From NCBI GenBank assembly GCA_964236735.1, contig CAXSFM010000009.1, forward strand, positions 1 to 64,000: 64,000 bases of DNA, written 5' to 3'. Made by a program: the position numbers and the translations under genes. Source of the DNA: JAIVJG01 sp964236735 (GTDB lineage: Bacteria; Acidobacteriota; Blastocatellia; Pyrinomonadales; Pyrinomonadaceae). Positions within the stretch are counted from its first letter, which is position 1. Every line of letters starts with the position of its first letter. Of this stretch, positions 51,740 through 60,475 are shown piece after piece. A model generated the notes under the pieces. That model was not told the origin of the DNA. It saw only the letters and a program-made list of their open reading frames with translations, and ran no database searches.

Positions 51740-52438
51740 ATGAGACACAGTGAAACACGATGCCGCCGGCTCGCCCTCTATCTGATGAGAGACTGTCGCG
51801 CGCGACAAGTGTGTATTATAACGGTCGCCCTCATTGTCTCTCTCTTTTCATGCCCGGCGTTGAAGGCGCAAGCGTCGCCCGTTGTTCTTCCATCGCGCAC
51901 CGTCGTCGTTGAGCAGCAGGTAATTAACGTTGGATTGAGGAGTAATGTGATAGACAATTTACAGCTTCGCGTCGAACTGACGACGGGCGAGCGCAGTAAG
52001 GATAGCAGTTCGCATACAACGACGATCTCAATCGAGCCGCGCGTGAATGTCATTGTCTGGGAACAAACTTCCAGAGGCTTTCACGGGCGCGGGGTTGGAA
52101 CGCCTCCTTCGCGCAAAGAGTACAAATTATCTCCCGCCGATAGACAAAAGTTGAGCGGACTACTCGAATCCAAAAATCTTTTGGTGACGAAATCAATCGA
52201 GATTCCCGACGATTACCCTCCGACCCATCATTATTTCGCCGTCTCGATTGAGAGCGTGCTGGGCAGGAAGAAGGGAACTGTGAGCATCAGCGGGCCGCAG
52301 ACCGCCGCACAGGTTAAAGAGGAGAAGCTCTATCAAGATTCTATTTCTCTGGTCAAAGAACTGTATCGAATCATCAACGATCAAGGCGGTCATGTCATCT
52401 TCCATGAGTTAGTGTTGCCGAAAAGAATCTCGCCATAG
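51740..52438 (+). CDS. Secreted protein of unknown function (232 aa)
   Basis: The frame from the ATG at 51740 (GAGGAAG upstream) gives 232 residues with a Cys/Arg-rich N-terminus and a hydrophobic signal or anchor (VCIITVALIVSLFSCPALKAQA). A beta-rich body follows (VNVIVWEQTSRGF) and then a helix-turn region with LSPADRQKLSGLLESKNLL. I do not recognise a family. The next gene starts 35 nt later on the same strand, and it opens a run of small exported proteins. Confidence 0.7.
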   Translation: MRHSETRCRRLALYLMRDCRARQVCIITVALIVSLFSCPALKAQASPVVLPSRTVVVEQQVINVGLRSNVIDNLQLRVELTTGERSKDSSSHTTTISIEPRVNVIVWEQTSRGFHGRGVGTPPSRKEYKLSPADRQKLSGLLESKNLLVTKSIEIPDDYPPTHHYFAVSIESVLGRKKGTVSISGPQTAAQVKEEKLYQDSISLVKELYRIINDQGGHVIFHELVLPKRISP

Positions 52439-52473
52439 GTTAAACCGCCTGCCGTCAATTCAAAAGAGATTCA

Positions 52474-52962
52474 GTGAGAATCGAGAGCATGGAACGCATG
52501 AATATGAGAATCGCTTCTAATGCAAAAAAAGGATTAGCCGTGTGTTTGCTGATGTGCTGTTTTGTGTTTTCCGCACATGCTCAAACGACTATGCTGACGT
52601 TGAAAAACGGCACGGCAACGGTCGGGAAAATTTTTAAGCCGGGAAGAATCGGCGATGCAAATTTCTATTTTCTCACGCTGCATCAAGGTCAGATGGTCAA
52701 GATAAAAGTTGTTTCCAACTCATTTCATCTGTCGGAAGAAAATGAGTGCGGCATGTATTTTGAGTTGTTCGATGGCAAGGGTAAGAAATTATTTCTTGGC
52801 GATGCGCCGGACGGGATTGATGATTGGGAAGGCGAAATCAAAGGGACGGGGAACTACAAAATCAAAGTTTATATGGGATGTTTAGAGGGTTTTACGGCCA
52901 GCGAAGTGCGTCAGAAAAAGCCCGCGTTCAAGTATTCGTTGGCGGTTCAAGTGAAGCGATAA
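52474..52962 (+). CDS. Secreted protein with pre-peptidase C-terminal-like domain
   Basis: A protein of up to 162 residues (GTG at 52474, or ATG at 52489, 52498 or 52504) with a signal peptide (AVCLLMCCFVFSAHAQ). The mature part resembles a PPC beta-sandwich: ATVGKIFKPGRIGDANFYFLTLHQGQMVKIKV, then YFELFDGKGKKLFLG, then GTGNYKIKVYMGC. PPC domains occur at protease ends or alone as secreted modules. No enzymatic motif is present. Confidence 0.75.
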   Translation: MRIESMERMNMRIASNAKKGLAVCLLMCCFVFSAHAQTTMLTLKNGTATVGKIFKPGRIGDANFYFLTLHQGQMVKIKVVSNSFHLSEENECGMYFELFDGKGKKLFLGDAPDGIDDWEGEIKGTGNYKIKVYMGCLEGFTASEVRQKKPAFKYSLAVQVKR

Positions 52963-53050
52963 AAACTTTTTCGCATCGCCATTTTAGTCTATAAAGAAGC
53001 GTCACAGATTTATTTCCACTGCCTCCAGAAGCGGACAAGGATTCCCCACT

Positions 53051-53872
53051 ATGAAAAAACTTCGCGTGCTTTATCTAATCTGTATTTTGTTGTGCGCGCA
53101 TTCGCTGGCGAGCGGCCAAACAATGTCGAAGTGTTTTCGCGCGGATTGGCTGCAAGGCCAGCGCATCGTTAATCTGACGATCAACGGCGGCAAGGTGTCT
53201 GGAACATTCATCGTCAGGGGCGAGAGCGTCGCCAGCGTCGGAGTCTATAACTTTAGCGGCACGCTTCGCAGTAACATTTTGACCGTCGCCTTCGCCGGCA
53301 ATCATCTGCCCGATGTCGCGCCGTCCGAGATGAAGAGTTTGATTTGGACGCTCGTGAAGTCCGGCGGTCGGGAAACGCTGCGAATCAAATTCTACGGCAA
53401 GAACTATCAGACGAATAAATATGAAGAGAGCTTCGCCGAGTTTGAGCCGTGCGCCGCAGTGGCAAGTGATGCGGACGCAAGCGACGCCGGTGACAACGCA
53501 GGTTATGCTGCTCTGGCGAAGACGGCGCGCACCATTCGCTTCGTGCGCGGCGCAAATTCGGCGAGCTTTTCGCTGAAATCTCTCGCGGAGTTTCAAGCGA
53601 GGAGCGCGCCCGCGACGTTCATCATCAACGCCGCCAAATCGCAATCGCTTGAGGTGAGAGCGGACGGATGCGTAATCGAAATTTATCTGCCGGACAGGAA
53701 ACTTTATCAATATGTCGAATGGGAAAGCGGCGGCGAGAAGACTTACGCCACTTCGCAGATAGACACGTTGACAATCAAATCGCTGCCCGTCGCCGGTAAT
53801 TACCTCATCGTGCTGCGGAAGCCAACGGAAACGATGCGACCGGACATGCTCACCGTCACCGTGACGCACTAA
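53051..53872 (+). CDS. Secreted two-domain beta protein of unknown function
   Basis: A 273-residue protein with signal peptide (MKKLRVLYLICILLCAHSLASG). The first half is a beta-sandwich with KVSGTFIVRGESVASVGVYNF, and the second half is PPC-like: ATFIINAAKSQSLEVR, VIEIYLPDRKLYQYVEWE, PVAGNYLIVLRKP. The two halves are joined by an Asp/Ala-rich linker (about 140-160). No family or catalytic motif is recognised. Neighbouring genes at 52474 and 53881 are also exported and small. Confidence 0.75.
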   Translation: MKKLRVLYLICILLCAHSLASGQTMSKCFRADWLQGQRIVNLTINGGKVSGTFIVRGESVASVGVYNFSGTLRSNILTVAFAGNHLPDVAPSEMKSLIWTLVKSGGRETLRIKFYGKNYQTNKYEESFAEFEPCAAVASDADASDAGDNAGYAALAKTARTIRFVRGANSASFSLKSLAEFQARSAPATFIINAAKSQSLEVRADGCVIEIYLPDRKLYQYVEWESGGEKTYATSQIDTLTIKSLPVAGNYLIVLRKPTETMRPDMLTVTVTH

Positions 53873-53880
53873 AGACGAGA

Positions 53881-54615
53881 ATGAATCTGACGAAACTTGC
53901 GCGGGGAAAAGATGTGATGAATAAAATGAGTTCGATTCTTTTTCTGCTTTCGATGTTGCTGTGCGCTTCCCACACCGCGACGGCGCAGACGGCTGACGGC
54001 AATCCCGCCAACTGGTGTCGCAACGGGCTGTTCGCGTCCGACGAAGCGGAGTTCAAGCTGGCGAAGGTCGGCGGCAACTGGACGGCGCGGATTCACTTTC
54101 TTAACGACGACGACGGGTGTCCGAGTCCCGAAGTGAAATGCGAGACGAAGAGCTATCTCATCACGGGAGATCAAGTGCTCGTGTCGAGGAAGTACGGCTC
54201 ATGGATTTGCGCGTGGTATCAGCCGCGCAAGGGGAGCGAAACGGTCGGCTGGCTTCCTGCGGATAAACTGTTGATGTCCGCGCCACCCGCTGCTCCGCCT
54301 GCCTTAGAGAGTTGGATTGGCTCTTGGAAATATTACGATCAGGAATTGAACATCCGGCGCGATAGCAAGTCAGGGTTTCTTAAAGTTAAAGGCGCTGCGC
54401 TCTGGCACGGTCTTGGTGATAACGTCCACGTCGGCGGCGTTGATGCGGTGGGGCAACCGCAGGGGTATAAACTTTTCCTCACAGAAGAAGAATGTCAGGT
54501 GTCGCTCAAATTGGTGGGCGATTACATCATCGCCAGCGATAACTCCGAGTGCGGCGGCGTGAACGTGCGCTTCAACGGAGTCTATCGGAAAACGCCCCGG
54601 GCATTACGCAAATGA
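53881..54615 (+). CDS. Secreted SH3-like/beta protein of unknown function
   Basis: A 244-residue protein with a signal peptide (MNKMSSILFLLSMLLCASHTATAQ; Met at about 53917 could also start). The N-terminal domain has paired Cys (WCRNGLFASDEAEF, DDDGCPSPEVKC) and an SH3b-like stretch (SWICAWYQPRKGSETVGWLPADKLL) of the kind seen in bacterial SH3 domains. The second domain (about 150-240) is a lipocalin-like or beta-sandwich module with LESWIGSWKYYDQELNIRRD. The next gene starts inside its end (ATGA), so they are coupled. Confidence 0.75.
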   Translation: MNLTKLARGKDVMNKMSSILFLLSMLLCASHTATAQTADGNPANWCRNGLFASDEAEFKLAKVGGNWTARIHFLNDDDGCPSPEVKCETKSYLITGDQVLVSRKYGSWICAWYQPRKGSETVGWLPADKLLMSAPPAAPPALESWIGSWKYYDQELNIRRDSKSGFLKVKGAALWHGLGDNVHVGGVDAVGQPQGYKLFLTEEECQVSLKLVGDYIIASDNSECGGVNVRFNGVYRKTPRALRK

Positions 54616-55574
54616 GAAATCATCCGACGAGCAAATCTCTGCGACGAAAACTTTCCGCTAATTCCGTCTGGAGCTTTTCACTGGCGTTGTGTTTGTTGTG
54701 GCTCGCGCTTTCTTTCAATGGCATCTTTGCACAAAACACGAGCCAGCCGGTCGCTCCGCCCAAGTCCGCCGGCCTGCCGCGCGCCTTCGCACAGTTTTCC
54801 GCAGGCGACGTTCTCAAACAAATTTTCGACGGCTACGATCCCAAGACCGGGAGAGTGGCCGGCATTCACGACTTAGAGAAAAAGCCCGCGCTGGTTGAAA
54901 TCAACAAGGCCGCGCTCTGGAAAGCGCAGGGACAAGATTATCTCGTCGTGCTGGTGGACGTTCCGGGCGACGACAACGGTCTCTGTGGAAATTGCTCGAC
55001 ATACTCTTTCCTCGCCGTGTTGAAGAAAGTCGGAAACGCTTTATCGCTGGTGGCGAAACAGTTGACGCTCCCCTCTCAGGATGCGCCCGTCGAGTATGAG
55101 TCGCTCGATGAAAATCAATTTATCCAGTACACGGGGCACGATGATGTCGCGCTCGACCTCGCGCCTTACAAACTCGATAGCCGCGAGACTCTCATCGGCG
55201 TCAGACTAGAGCACATGTGGCTCCCGGCTTTGGATTGGTCAACGTCGCTCGCGCTTTACAGAATCGAAGACGGGCGCGTGCGCGAAGTCTTCAGAGAGCC
55301 TGTGGTGGAGAGAAACTATCAGGAAACACAGGGCGCGGGCGCGAAGGCGGTTGAAAAAACCACTTCGACAATATCGTTCCCATCCATAAACCAACCCGCC
55401 GGCCAGAAATTCAACGATCTCATCATCAACAAGATTACCGTTCGCTGTCCGATCAAAGAAACGGATGAGGATTGCAACTCAAAGCAGGAAGGATTCAGGC
55501 AGGTCAAAACTCAGTTTGAGTTGTGGCGTTTCGACGGGCAGCGGTACGCGAAGATAAAACCCGTCAAGCGATAG
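54612..55574 (+). CDS. Secreted protein of unknown function (320 aa)
   Basis: The ATG at 54612 overlaps the previous stop by 4 nt. The 320 residues start with a Lys/Arg-rich region and a hydrophobic signal (SFSLALCLLWLALSFNGIFAQ). The mature part contains CGNC (DDNGLCGNCSTYSFLAVL) and a later Cys pair around RCPIKETDEDC. These would fit disulfides in the cell envelope. No family is recognised. Confidence 0.78.
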   Translation: MRNHPTSKSLRRKLSANSVWSFSLALCLLWLALSFNGIFAQNTSQPVAPPKSAGLPRAFAQFSAGDVLKQIFDGYDPKTGRVAGIHDLEKKPALVEINKAALWKAQGQDYLVVLVDVPGDDNGLCGNCSTYSFLAVLKKVGNALSLVAKQLTLPSQDAPVEYESLDENQFIQYTGHDDVALDLAPYKLDSRETLIGVRLEHMWLPALDWSTSLALYRIEDGRVREVFREPVVERNYQETQGAGAKAVEKTTSTISFPSINQPAGQKFNDLIINKITVRCPIKETDEDCNSKQEGFRQVKTQFELWRFDGQRYAKIKPVKR

Positions 55575-55581
55575 CAATGAT

Positions 55582-56169
55582 ATGGAAGTTTCCCTCAGCA
55601 TTCCCGTCCGGCGCACACGTTGGACGAGTTTCTGGATTGGAGTGGTGTCGGCGTTCGCCGCCTTGCTGTTGGCCGTCGCGTTGAGCGGCTTACTCCTGTT
55701 ATTGCCTAACATCAATGGCGTTGTGGTCATCATCGCGTTCGGCACGCTCTGGTTCGGCCTCTTCTTCCTGAGCCTGCCCCGTCAAAAAATATACGCTCGC
55801 TCGCGCGATGTGCGGCGACAGCAGCCCGGCATCAGTCTCACAGGCGACGCGCTGGCCGTGCCTGTGACAAAAAATTCCACGCTGCATTTCAAACTCGGAG
55901 AGCCGCACGAGTTGATGTACGGCTGGTGTGAACATGTGATGACGAGTTCGGGCGGGCCGACGAGCCGCACGCGCGCCGTCTGGACTCATGCGATGTTGTC
56001 ACAGGCCGGACAGCATTTGTATCTCATCGCCGAAGACTCCATCCGCGAGGCGCAGGTCGCCAACTGGCCGCCGGCGAAAAGTTCAGAGATTCACGAATAC
56101 GTCACCGTGCGCCTCTGGGCGAGCGACCTCGTGACGTTGGTCGAGGCTCTACGTGCGCGCGCCGCCTGA
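55582..56169 (+). CDS. Two-helix membrane protein of unknown function
   Basis: A 195-residue protein with two predicted membrane helices at about 15-40 (SFWIGVVSAFAALLLAVALSG) and about 45-65, followed by a soluble beta-rich domain. That domain includes PHELMYGWCEHVMTSSGGPTSRTRAVWTHAML. It follows the secreted-protein run by 7 nt and closes it. Family is unknown; a PH-like domain is possible. Confidence 0.75.
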   Translation: MEVSLSIPVRRTRWTSFWIGVVSAFAALLLAVALSGLLLLLPNINGVVVIIAFGTLWFGLFFLSLPRQKIYARSRDVRRQQPGISLTGDALAVPVTKNSTLHFKLGEPHELMYGWCEHVMTSSGGPTSRTRAVWTHAMLSQAGQHLYLIAEDSIREAQVANWPPAKSSEIHEYVTVRLWASDLVTLVEALRARAA

Positions 56170-56204
56170 GCTTGCTGGCTTCAAGGATGAGCTAGAGTTG
56201 AAAG

Positions 56205-59201
56205 TCAGTCGTGCTGTATGCGCCTGACGAGGCTCGCGACGACGGCGATTAACTCGGCGGCTTCGACCGGCTTCGCTACGTGCATTTGATAGCCGCTCCT
56301 TAACGCGCGCAGGCGATCTTCGGAGCGCGCGTAGGCGGTGAGCGCGACGGCGGGGATGTTGCCTCCGCGCACGCCGGGTAGCGCACGCAGCCTGCGTATC
56401 AACTCGTAGCCGTCAGCAATCGGCATCCCGATGTCGGAGACGAGCAGATCGAAGCGCGTCTGTGACACTGCGGCCAGCGCGTCCTCGACGTTGTCTGCGG
56501 TTGAGACCTCCGCCCCGCAGCGTGTGAGCAACATGCGGAGCAACTCGCAGGCGTCGGCTTCATCGTCAACCACTAACACCTTCACGCCATCGAGCCGCTC
56601 AGGACATTCCACAGGCGCGGGCGCATCGCTCGCGCGAGGATGCACGCGCTCCTCTTCCGTTCTCGGTTGAGAGACGTGGATGAGCGGCAGTTTGACGGTG
56701 AAGGTTGACCCCTGTCCTGCGCCGTCGCTCTCGGCTTGCACCGTGCCGCCGTGCAACTCGACGAGATGTCGCACGATGGAAAGTCCTAAGCCGAGACCGC
56801 CGTGCGTGCGCGTCGTCGTGCCGTCGGCCTGCCGGAAACGGTCGAAGACGTAGGGGAGAAAGTCTTCGGAAATTCCCATGCCCGTGTCGCTGATGATGAT
56901 TTCAATGTGCGAGTTGACGCGCTCCAGTCTGACCTGCACGCGCCCGCCTCCGGGCGTGAACTTAATCGCATTCGCGAGCAGATTCCAGACCACTTGCTGC
57001 AAGCGTTCCGGGTCGCCGGAGATCGCGTTGATGCTCGTGTCGAGCGTTTTTTGCAAGCGCACATCTTTCGCATCCGCCGCCGGTTGCACCGCTTCGACTG
57101 CCGCTTCGATGAATGTGGCGGGATCGCAGGGGCGCACGTCGAGCCGGAGCTTGCCCGTGATGATGCGCGACACGTCGAGCAAATCTTCGACGAGTTGCTG
57201 CTGCGCTCGCGCGTTACGCTCGACGGTTTCGAGCGCGCGCTGTGCGCCCGCCGCATCGAGTTGCCCTGCGCGCAGGAGATGCGTCCAGCCGAGCATCGCT
57301 GTCAGCGGCGTGCGTAATTCGTGCGAGACGGTGGCGAGAAATTCGTCCTTGAGCCGGTTCGCTGTCTCCGCCCCCTCGCGCGCCGCCTGCTCGCTCTCGA
57401 ACAGTCGCGCGAGTTCTTCTTCGGCGCGTTTTTGTGCGGTGATGTCCGTGTTCGTGCCGAACCAGCGCACGATGTTGCCCTGCGCGTCACGAATCGGCAG
57501 CGCGCGTGATAGAAACCAGCAATACTCGCCCGTCTTCGCGCGCAGAGGAAACGTGTCTTCCCAATCCGTGCCCGCTGCGACTGATTCTTTGAAATGTTTT
57601 GTCACGCGCTCGACGTGGTCTGGATGATGAACCGCCTGCCAGCCCCAACCCTGCATCTCTGCGAGCGTCGTGCCGGTGTAAGCGAACCAGCGCCGGTTGT
57701 ACCAGAAAATCGCACCCGTCGCGTCCGCCATCCACGCGAACTGCGACATGTTGTCCGCGAGATGGCGAAAGCGTTCTTCGGACTCGCGCAGAGCGGCATC
57801 AACCCGCAGTCTTTCAATGGCCGACCACGTTCGCTCGGCGACGGTTTCGAGTAGGGAAATTTCGTGCTCGCTCCAACAGCGCGGCGCGTCGTCGCTCACC
57901 CACAGCGAGGCGACCCAGTGATTGTCGCGCAAGAGCGGCACGGCGACGTATGCGCGTTCGCCGTTCGGCGCGTAAGCCTTTTCGTAAAGTTCAACTGTGC
58001 GCGGATCAATTTTCGAGTCATCGTTGACGATGGTTTTTCCGGCGCGCATGTCGGTGGAAGTGATGGAACTGTAATCGGAAACTTTATGCTCGCCCGCCAC
58101 CGATTGCGCGCCGTGACAATAATCGCGATGAACAATTTCGCGGTCATGTTCAAGATCAATCTCGTTGAAGAGGCAACGCCTGGCACGCAGATGTTCGCCG
58201 ACCGCTCTGGCGACCTCGAACAACAATTCGTTCGGCTCTTCACAGTTGCGCGTCAACTCGCTGAGGTTGGCGAGCAAAGACAGACGGCTCTCCGCCTGTT
58301 TGCGCCCGGTGATGTCGCGCGTCGAGCCGGCGACGACTTCCACCTTGCCGTCCGTATCTAAAACCGGACTGAAAATATATTCGTAGTAGCCGTCCGCGCC
58401 CGTCGGGCTGGTGAACGGCGTTTCGTCCAGCAGAGTCTCTTTCGTGTCGAACACTCGCTGAATCTGCGCTTGCAGTCTCGTCGCCAAATCCGTCGGGTAC
58501 TGCAAGTCAAAAAAGTTCTTGCCCTGAATCTCCTCAAGCGTGATTCCCAACAAATCAAGGAGAGCGCGATTTGAATAAATGAAACGCCCGTCGGTGTCGA
58601 AAATATATGCGAAGTCCGTGATGTTCGAGAGCGTCGTTTCATAGACGCGAGCCTGTCGCTCAATCTGTCGGGCGAGATTGGCGACGGACTCTTCAGCTAC
58701 TTTGTGGTCGGTGACATCAACCCCGTGAACGAAGATGCCCGAAACCTTCCCTTCACCGTCGAAGACAGGTTGATAGACGAAATCAACGAATCTCTGTTCG
58801 AGAGGCTCGCCCGGCTCATACTGAAAGTTGATGGGCAGCGCGCGACCGACGTAAGGCTTGCCCGTCGTGTACACCGCGTCGAGCAACTCGAAGAAGCCTT
58901 GCCCCTCAACCTCCGGGAAGGCTTCGCGCGCAGTCTTGCCGATCAATTCGCGGTGGCCGACGAGTTGGAGATAGGCTGGATTGGCAGTCTCGAAAATGTG
59001 CTCCGGCCCGTGCAGCAGGACGACGAAGGCCGGAGCTTTGTCGAAGAGATATTTGAGGCGCGCGCGCTCCGCTTCGAGTTCGGCGGTAAACTCGCGACGG
59101 ATGCGCGCCATCTCCTGATTCTCACTCATCTGCGCGCCATGCTCGCCGCCGGAGAACGTCTCTGACGGCGCGGCGTTCGCATCATCTGACACCTTATCCA
59201 T
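56205..59201 (-). CDS. Hybrid sensor histidine kinase with PAS, GAF and receiver domains
   Basis: A 998-residue signalling protein with no membrane helix. In order: PAS (about 40-165), PAS (about 180-305), GAF (about 310-470), PAS/PAC (about 475-600), HisKA with H627 in VSHELRTPLTAM, and HATPase with N-box LLANAIKFTPGG and G boxes DTGMGI and GLGLGLSI. The C-terminal receiver has D923 in LLVSDIGMP plus the KPVEA lysine. The kinase would phosphorylate its own receiver or pass phosphate on to a partner; no response regulator gene is adjacent. The PAS domains have no visible heme or flavin signature. Confidence 0.95.
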   Translation of the reverse strand: MDKVSDDANAAPSETFSGGEHGAQMSENQEMARIRREFTAELEAERARLKYLFDKAPAFVVLLHGPEHIFETANPAYLQLVGHRELIGKTAREAFPEVEGQGFFELLDAVYTTGKPYVGRALPINFQYEPGEPLEQRFVDFVYQPVFDGEGKVSGIFVHGVDVTDHKVAEESVANLARQIERQARVYETTLSNITDFAYIFDTDGRFIYSNRALLDLLGITLEEIQGKNFFDLQYPTDLATRLQAQIQRVFDTKETLLDETPFTSPTGADGYYEYIFSPVLDTDGKVEVVAGSTRDITGRKQAESRLSLLANLSELTRNCEEPNELLFEVARAVGEHLRARRCLFNEIDLEHDREIVHRDYCHGAQSVAGEHKVSDYSSITSTDMRAGKTIVNDDSKIDPRTVELYEKAYAPNGERAYVAVPLLRDNHWVASLWVSDDAPRCWSEHEISLLETVAERTWSAIERLRVDAALRESEERFRHLADNMSQFAWMADATGAIFWYNRRWFAYTGTTLAEMQGWGWQAVHHPDHVERVTKHFKESVAAGTDWEDTFPLRAKTGEYCWFLSRALPIRDAQGNIVRWFGTNTDITAQKRAEEELARLFESEQAAREGAETANRLKDEFLATVSHELRTPLTAMLGWTHLLRAGQLDAAGAQRALETVERNARAQQQLVEDLLDVSRIITGKLRLDVRPCDPATFIEAAVEAVQPAADAKDVRLQKTLDTSINAISGDPERLQQVVWNLLANAIKFTPGGGRVQVRLERVNSHIEIIISDTGMGISEDFLPYVFDRFRQADGTTTRTHGGLGLGLSIVRHLVELHGGTVQAESDGAGQGSTFTVKLPLIHVSQPRTEEERVHPRASDAPAPVECPERLDGVKVLVVDDEADACELLRMLLTRCGAEVSTADNVEDALAAVSQTRFDLLVSDIGMPIADGYELIRRLRALPGVRGGNIPAVALTAYARSEDRLRALRSGYQMHVAKPVEAAELIAVVASLVRRIQHD

Positions 59202-59392
59202 GCGCGCATCTCTTACTTCTTTGAGGAGTTATCTGTCGTTCAATCGTGCTTGTTCGTCCTGCGGGTTTGCGGGCGGAAAGTATAGCATGTAGCTCGACAT
59301 GGTTTCAGAAGTCGAGGCGCTAGGCCGGCGAACAATTCGGCGCGGCGGTTGGCATTTATCGTCTTCATGGGTTCCTGTTGAGGCCGCATATT

Positions 59393-60475
59393 TCATTTCA
59401 CCTCACTGACGAAACGCTTGTATTGCGTCTCGATCTGTTCGGACGAAGTTGCGCCGGAGACGATCAGCACGCGGTAACGAAACGTCGCGGACTGTTTCGG
59501 CTCAAGCGTGAAGTTCAATTTCTCTTTGCCGTTGCTGAAAACTTCCTGGCCGAGCGGGTTCGCCGCGAACAATCCGTAACCGCGCGCGTGCCAGTAGGTC
59601 GGGTAGCCTGTGTTCTTCGGATGATCGAGGATGGCGAGCGTCACGGCTTCCTCTCCCACCTTTCCCGACAACATCGTCCAACGCCCGCGTGTGCCCCAGA
59701 CGGCGTCGCCCGTCTTGCCTTCGCTGCTGCGATACGAGCCGGAGACGCCCGTGTTGTCCAAAGCCTTGACGGTTGTCGGGCGTCCGCTCGCATCCGTAAA
59801 AACCTGCGGCTCGTTTGAAGGTTGCTCAAGCTCGCGACGGACGCGCATCCCGATCATGCCTTCTTTGTCGTCTCGGAAAACCACACGCTTGTCGAGCGCG
59901 GTCAGAGTCGTGATGCGATCTATCGCGCGCAGTTTCGGCGCAGCGTGAAAGATAAACGTTGTCACTTCGTGCAGGATTATTTGACCGTCCGGCATGATCC
60001 AATCCGTCTCGACATCCAACTCGCCACTGTCTTTGCCGTCCTTTGTGCGCGAGATGCGACGCTGCCTGATGTCGCCCATCTTGCTCCGCTGTTCGGCAGA
60101 AACCGCAGTCGAGTTGTTCCAGAAATCAATGCCGTTGACGTTGCCGTAGTTGAACCACAGCCCTGAATGATGCGGGTGATCCACACGTTCGCCTGCGCGC
60201 GGCTCCAAAGGAAAACCGCGCGTGACAACTGTTCCTCGCGAAGTGCGTAGCGGATACAGCACAGGCTTCGTCAGCGTCTCAGGCCAGATGTAGGAAGTAA
60301 ACGGCTGCCCGTCAACTAACACATCAACGCGCCGCGCCGCTTCGTTCTTAACGACACGCACGCCCTTCTCGGATTTCTGCGCGCTCGCACAAACAGCGAA
60401 CATCATCAAGACGATCAACGTCATCAACGCCGTCGCCGCGTGTTTAGCTTTTCTTCCAAACGTGTTTGTCTTCAT
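59393..60475 (-). CDS. Secreted DUF6807/PmoA-like protein
   Basis: A 360-residue exported protein (signal KAKHAATALMTLIVLMMFAVCASA). The DUF6807/PmoA-like fold is marked by VLVDGQPFTSYIWPETLTKPVLYPLRTSRGT split near residue 60, HPHHSGLWFNYGNVNGIDFW with clustered His, and GYPTYWHARGYGLFAANPLGQ. Family members are found with Gfo/Idh oxidoreductases in sugar loci and are not methane monooxygenases in the biochemical sense. Its stop is next to the oxidoreductase gene start zone (adjacent, same strand), suggesting one operon. Confidence 0.85.
   Translation of the reverse strand: MKTNTFGRKAKHAATALMTLIVLMMFAVCASAQKSEKGVRVVKNEAARRVDVLVDGQPFTSYIWPETLTKPVLYPLRTSRGTVVTRGFPLEPRAGERVDHPHHSGLWFNYGNVNGIDFWNNSTAVSAEQRSKMGDIRQRRISRTKDGKDSGELDVETDWIMPDGQIILHEVTTFIFHAAPKLRAIDRITTLTALDKRVVFRDDKEGMIGMRVRRELEQPSNEPQVFTDASGRPTTVKALDNTGVSGSYRSSEGKTGDAVWGTRGRWTMLSGKVGEEAVTLAILDHPKNTGYPTYWHARGYGLFAANPLGQEVFSNGKEKLNFTLEPKQSATFRYRVLIVSGATSSEQIETQYKRFVSEVK

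Noticed and set aside
52474..56169. Secreted-protein run interpreted as a type VI or contact-dependent toxin system
   Set aside because: No VgrG, Hcp, PAAR, Rhs or nuclease-like motif is visible in any of the products.
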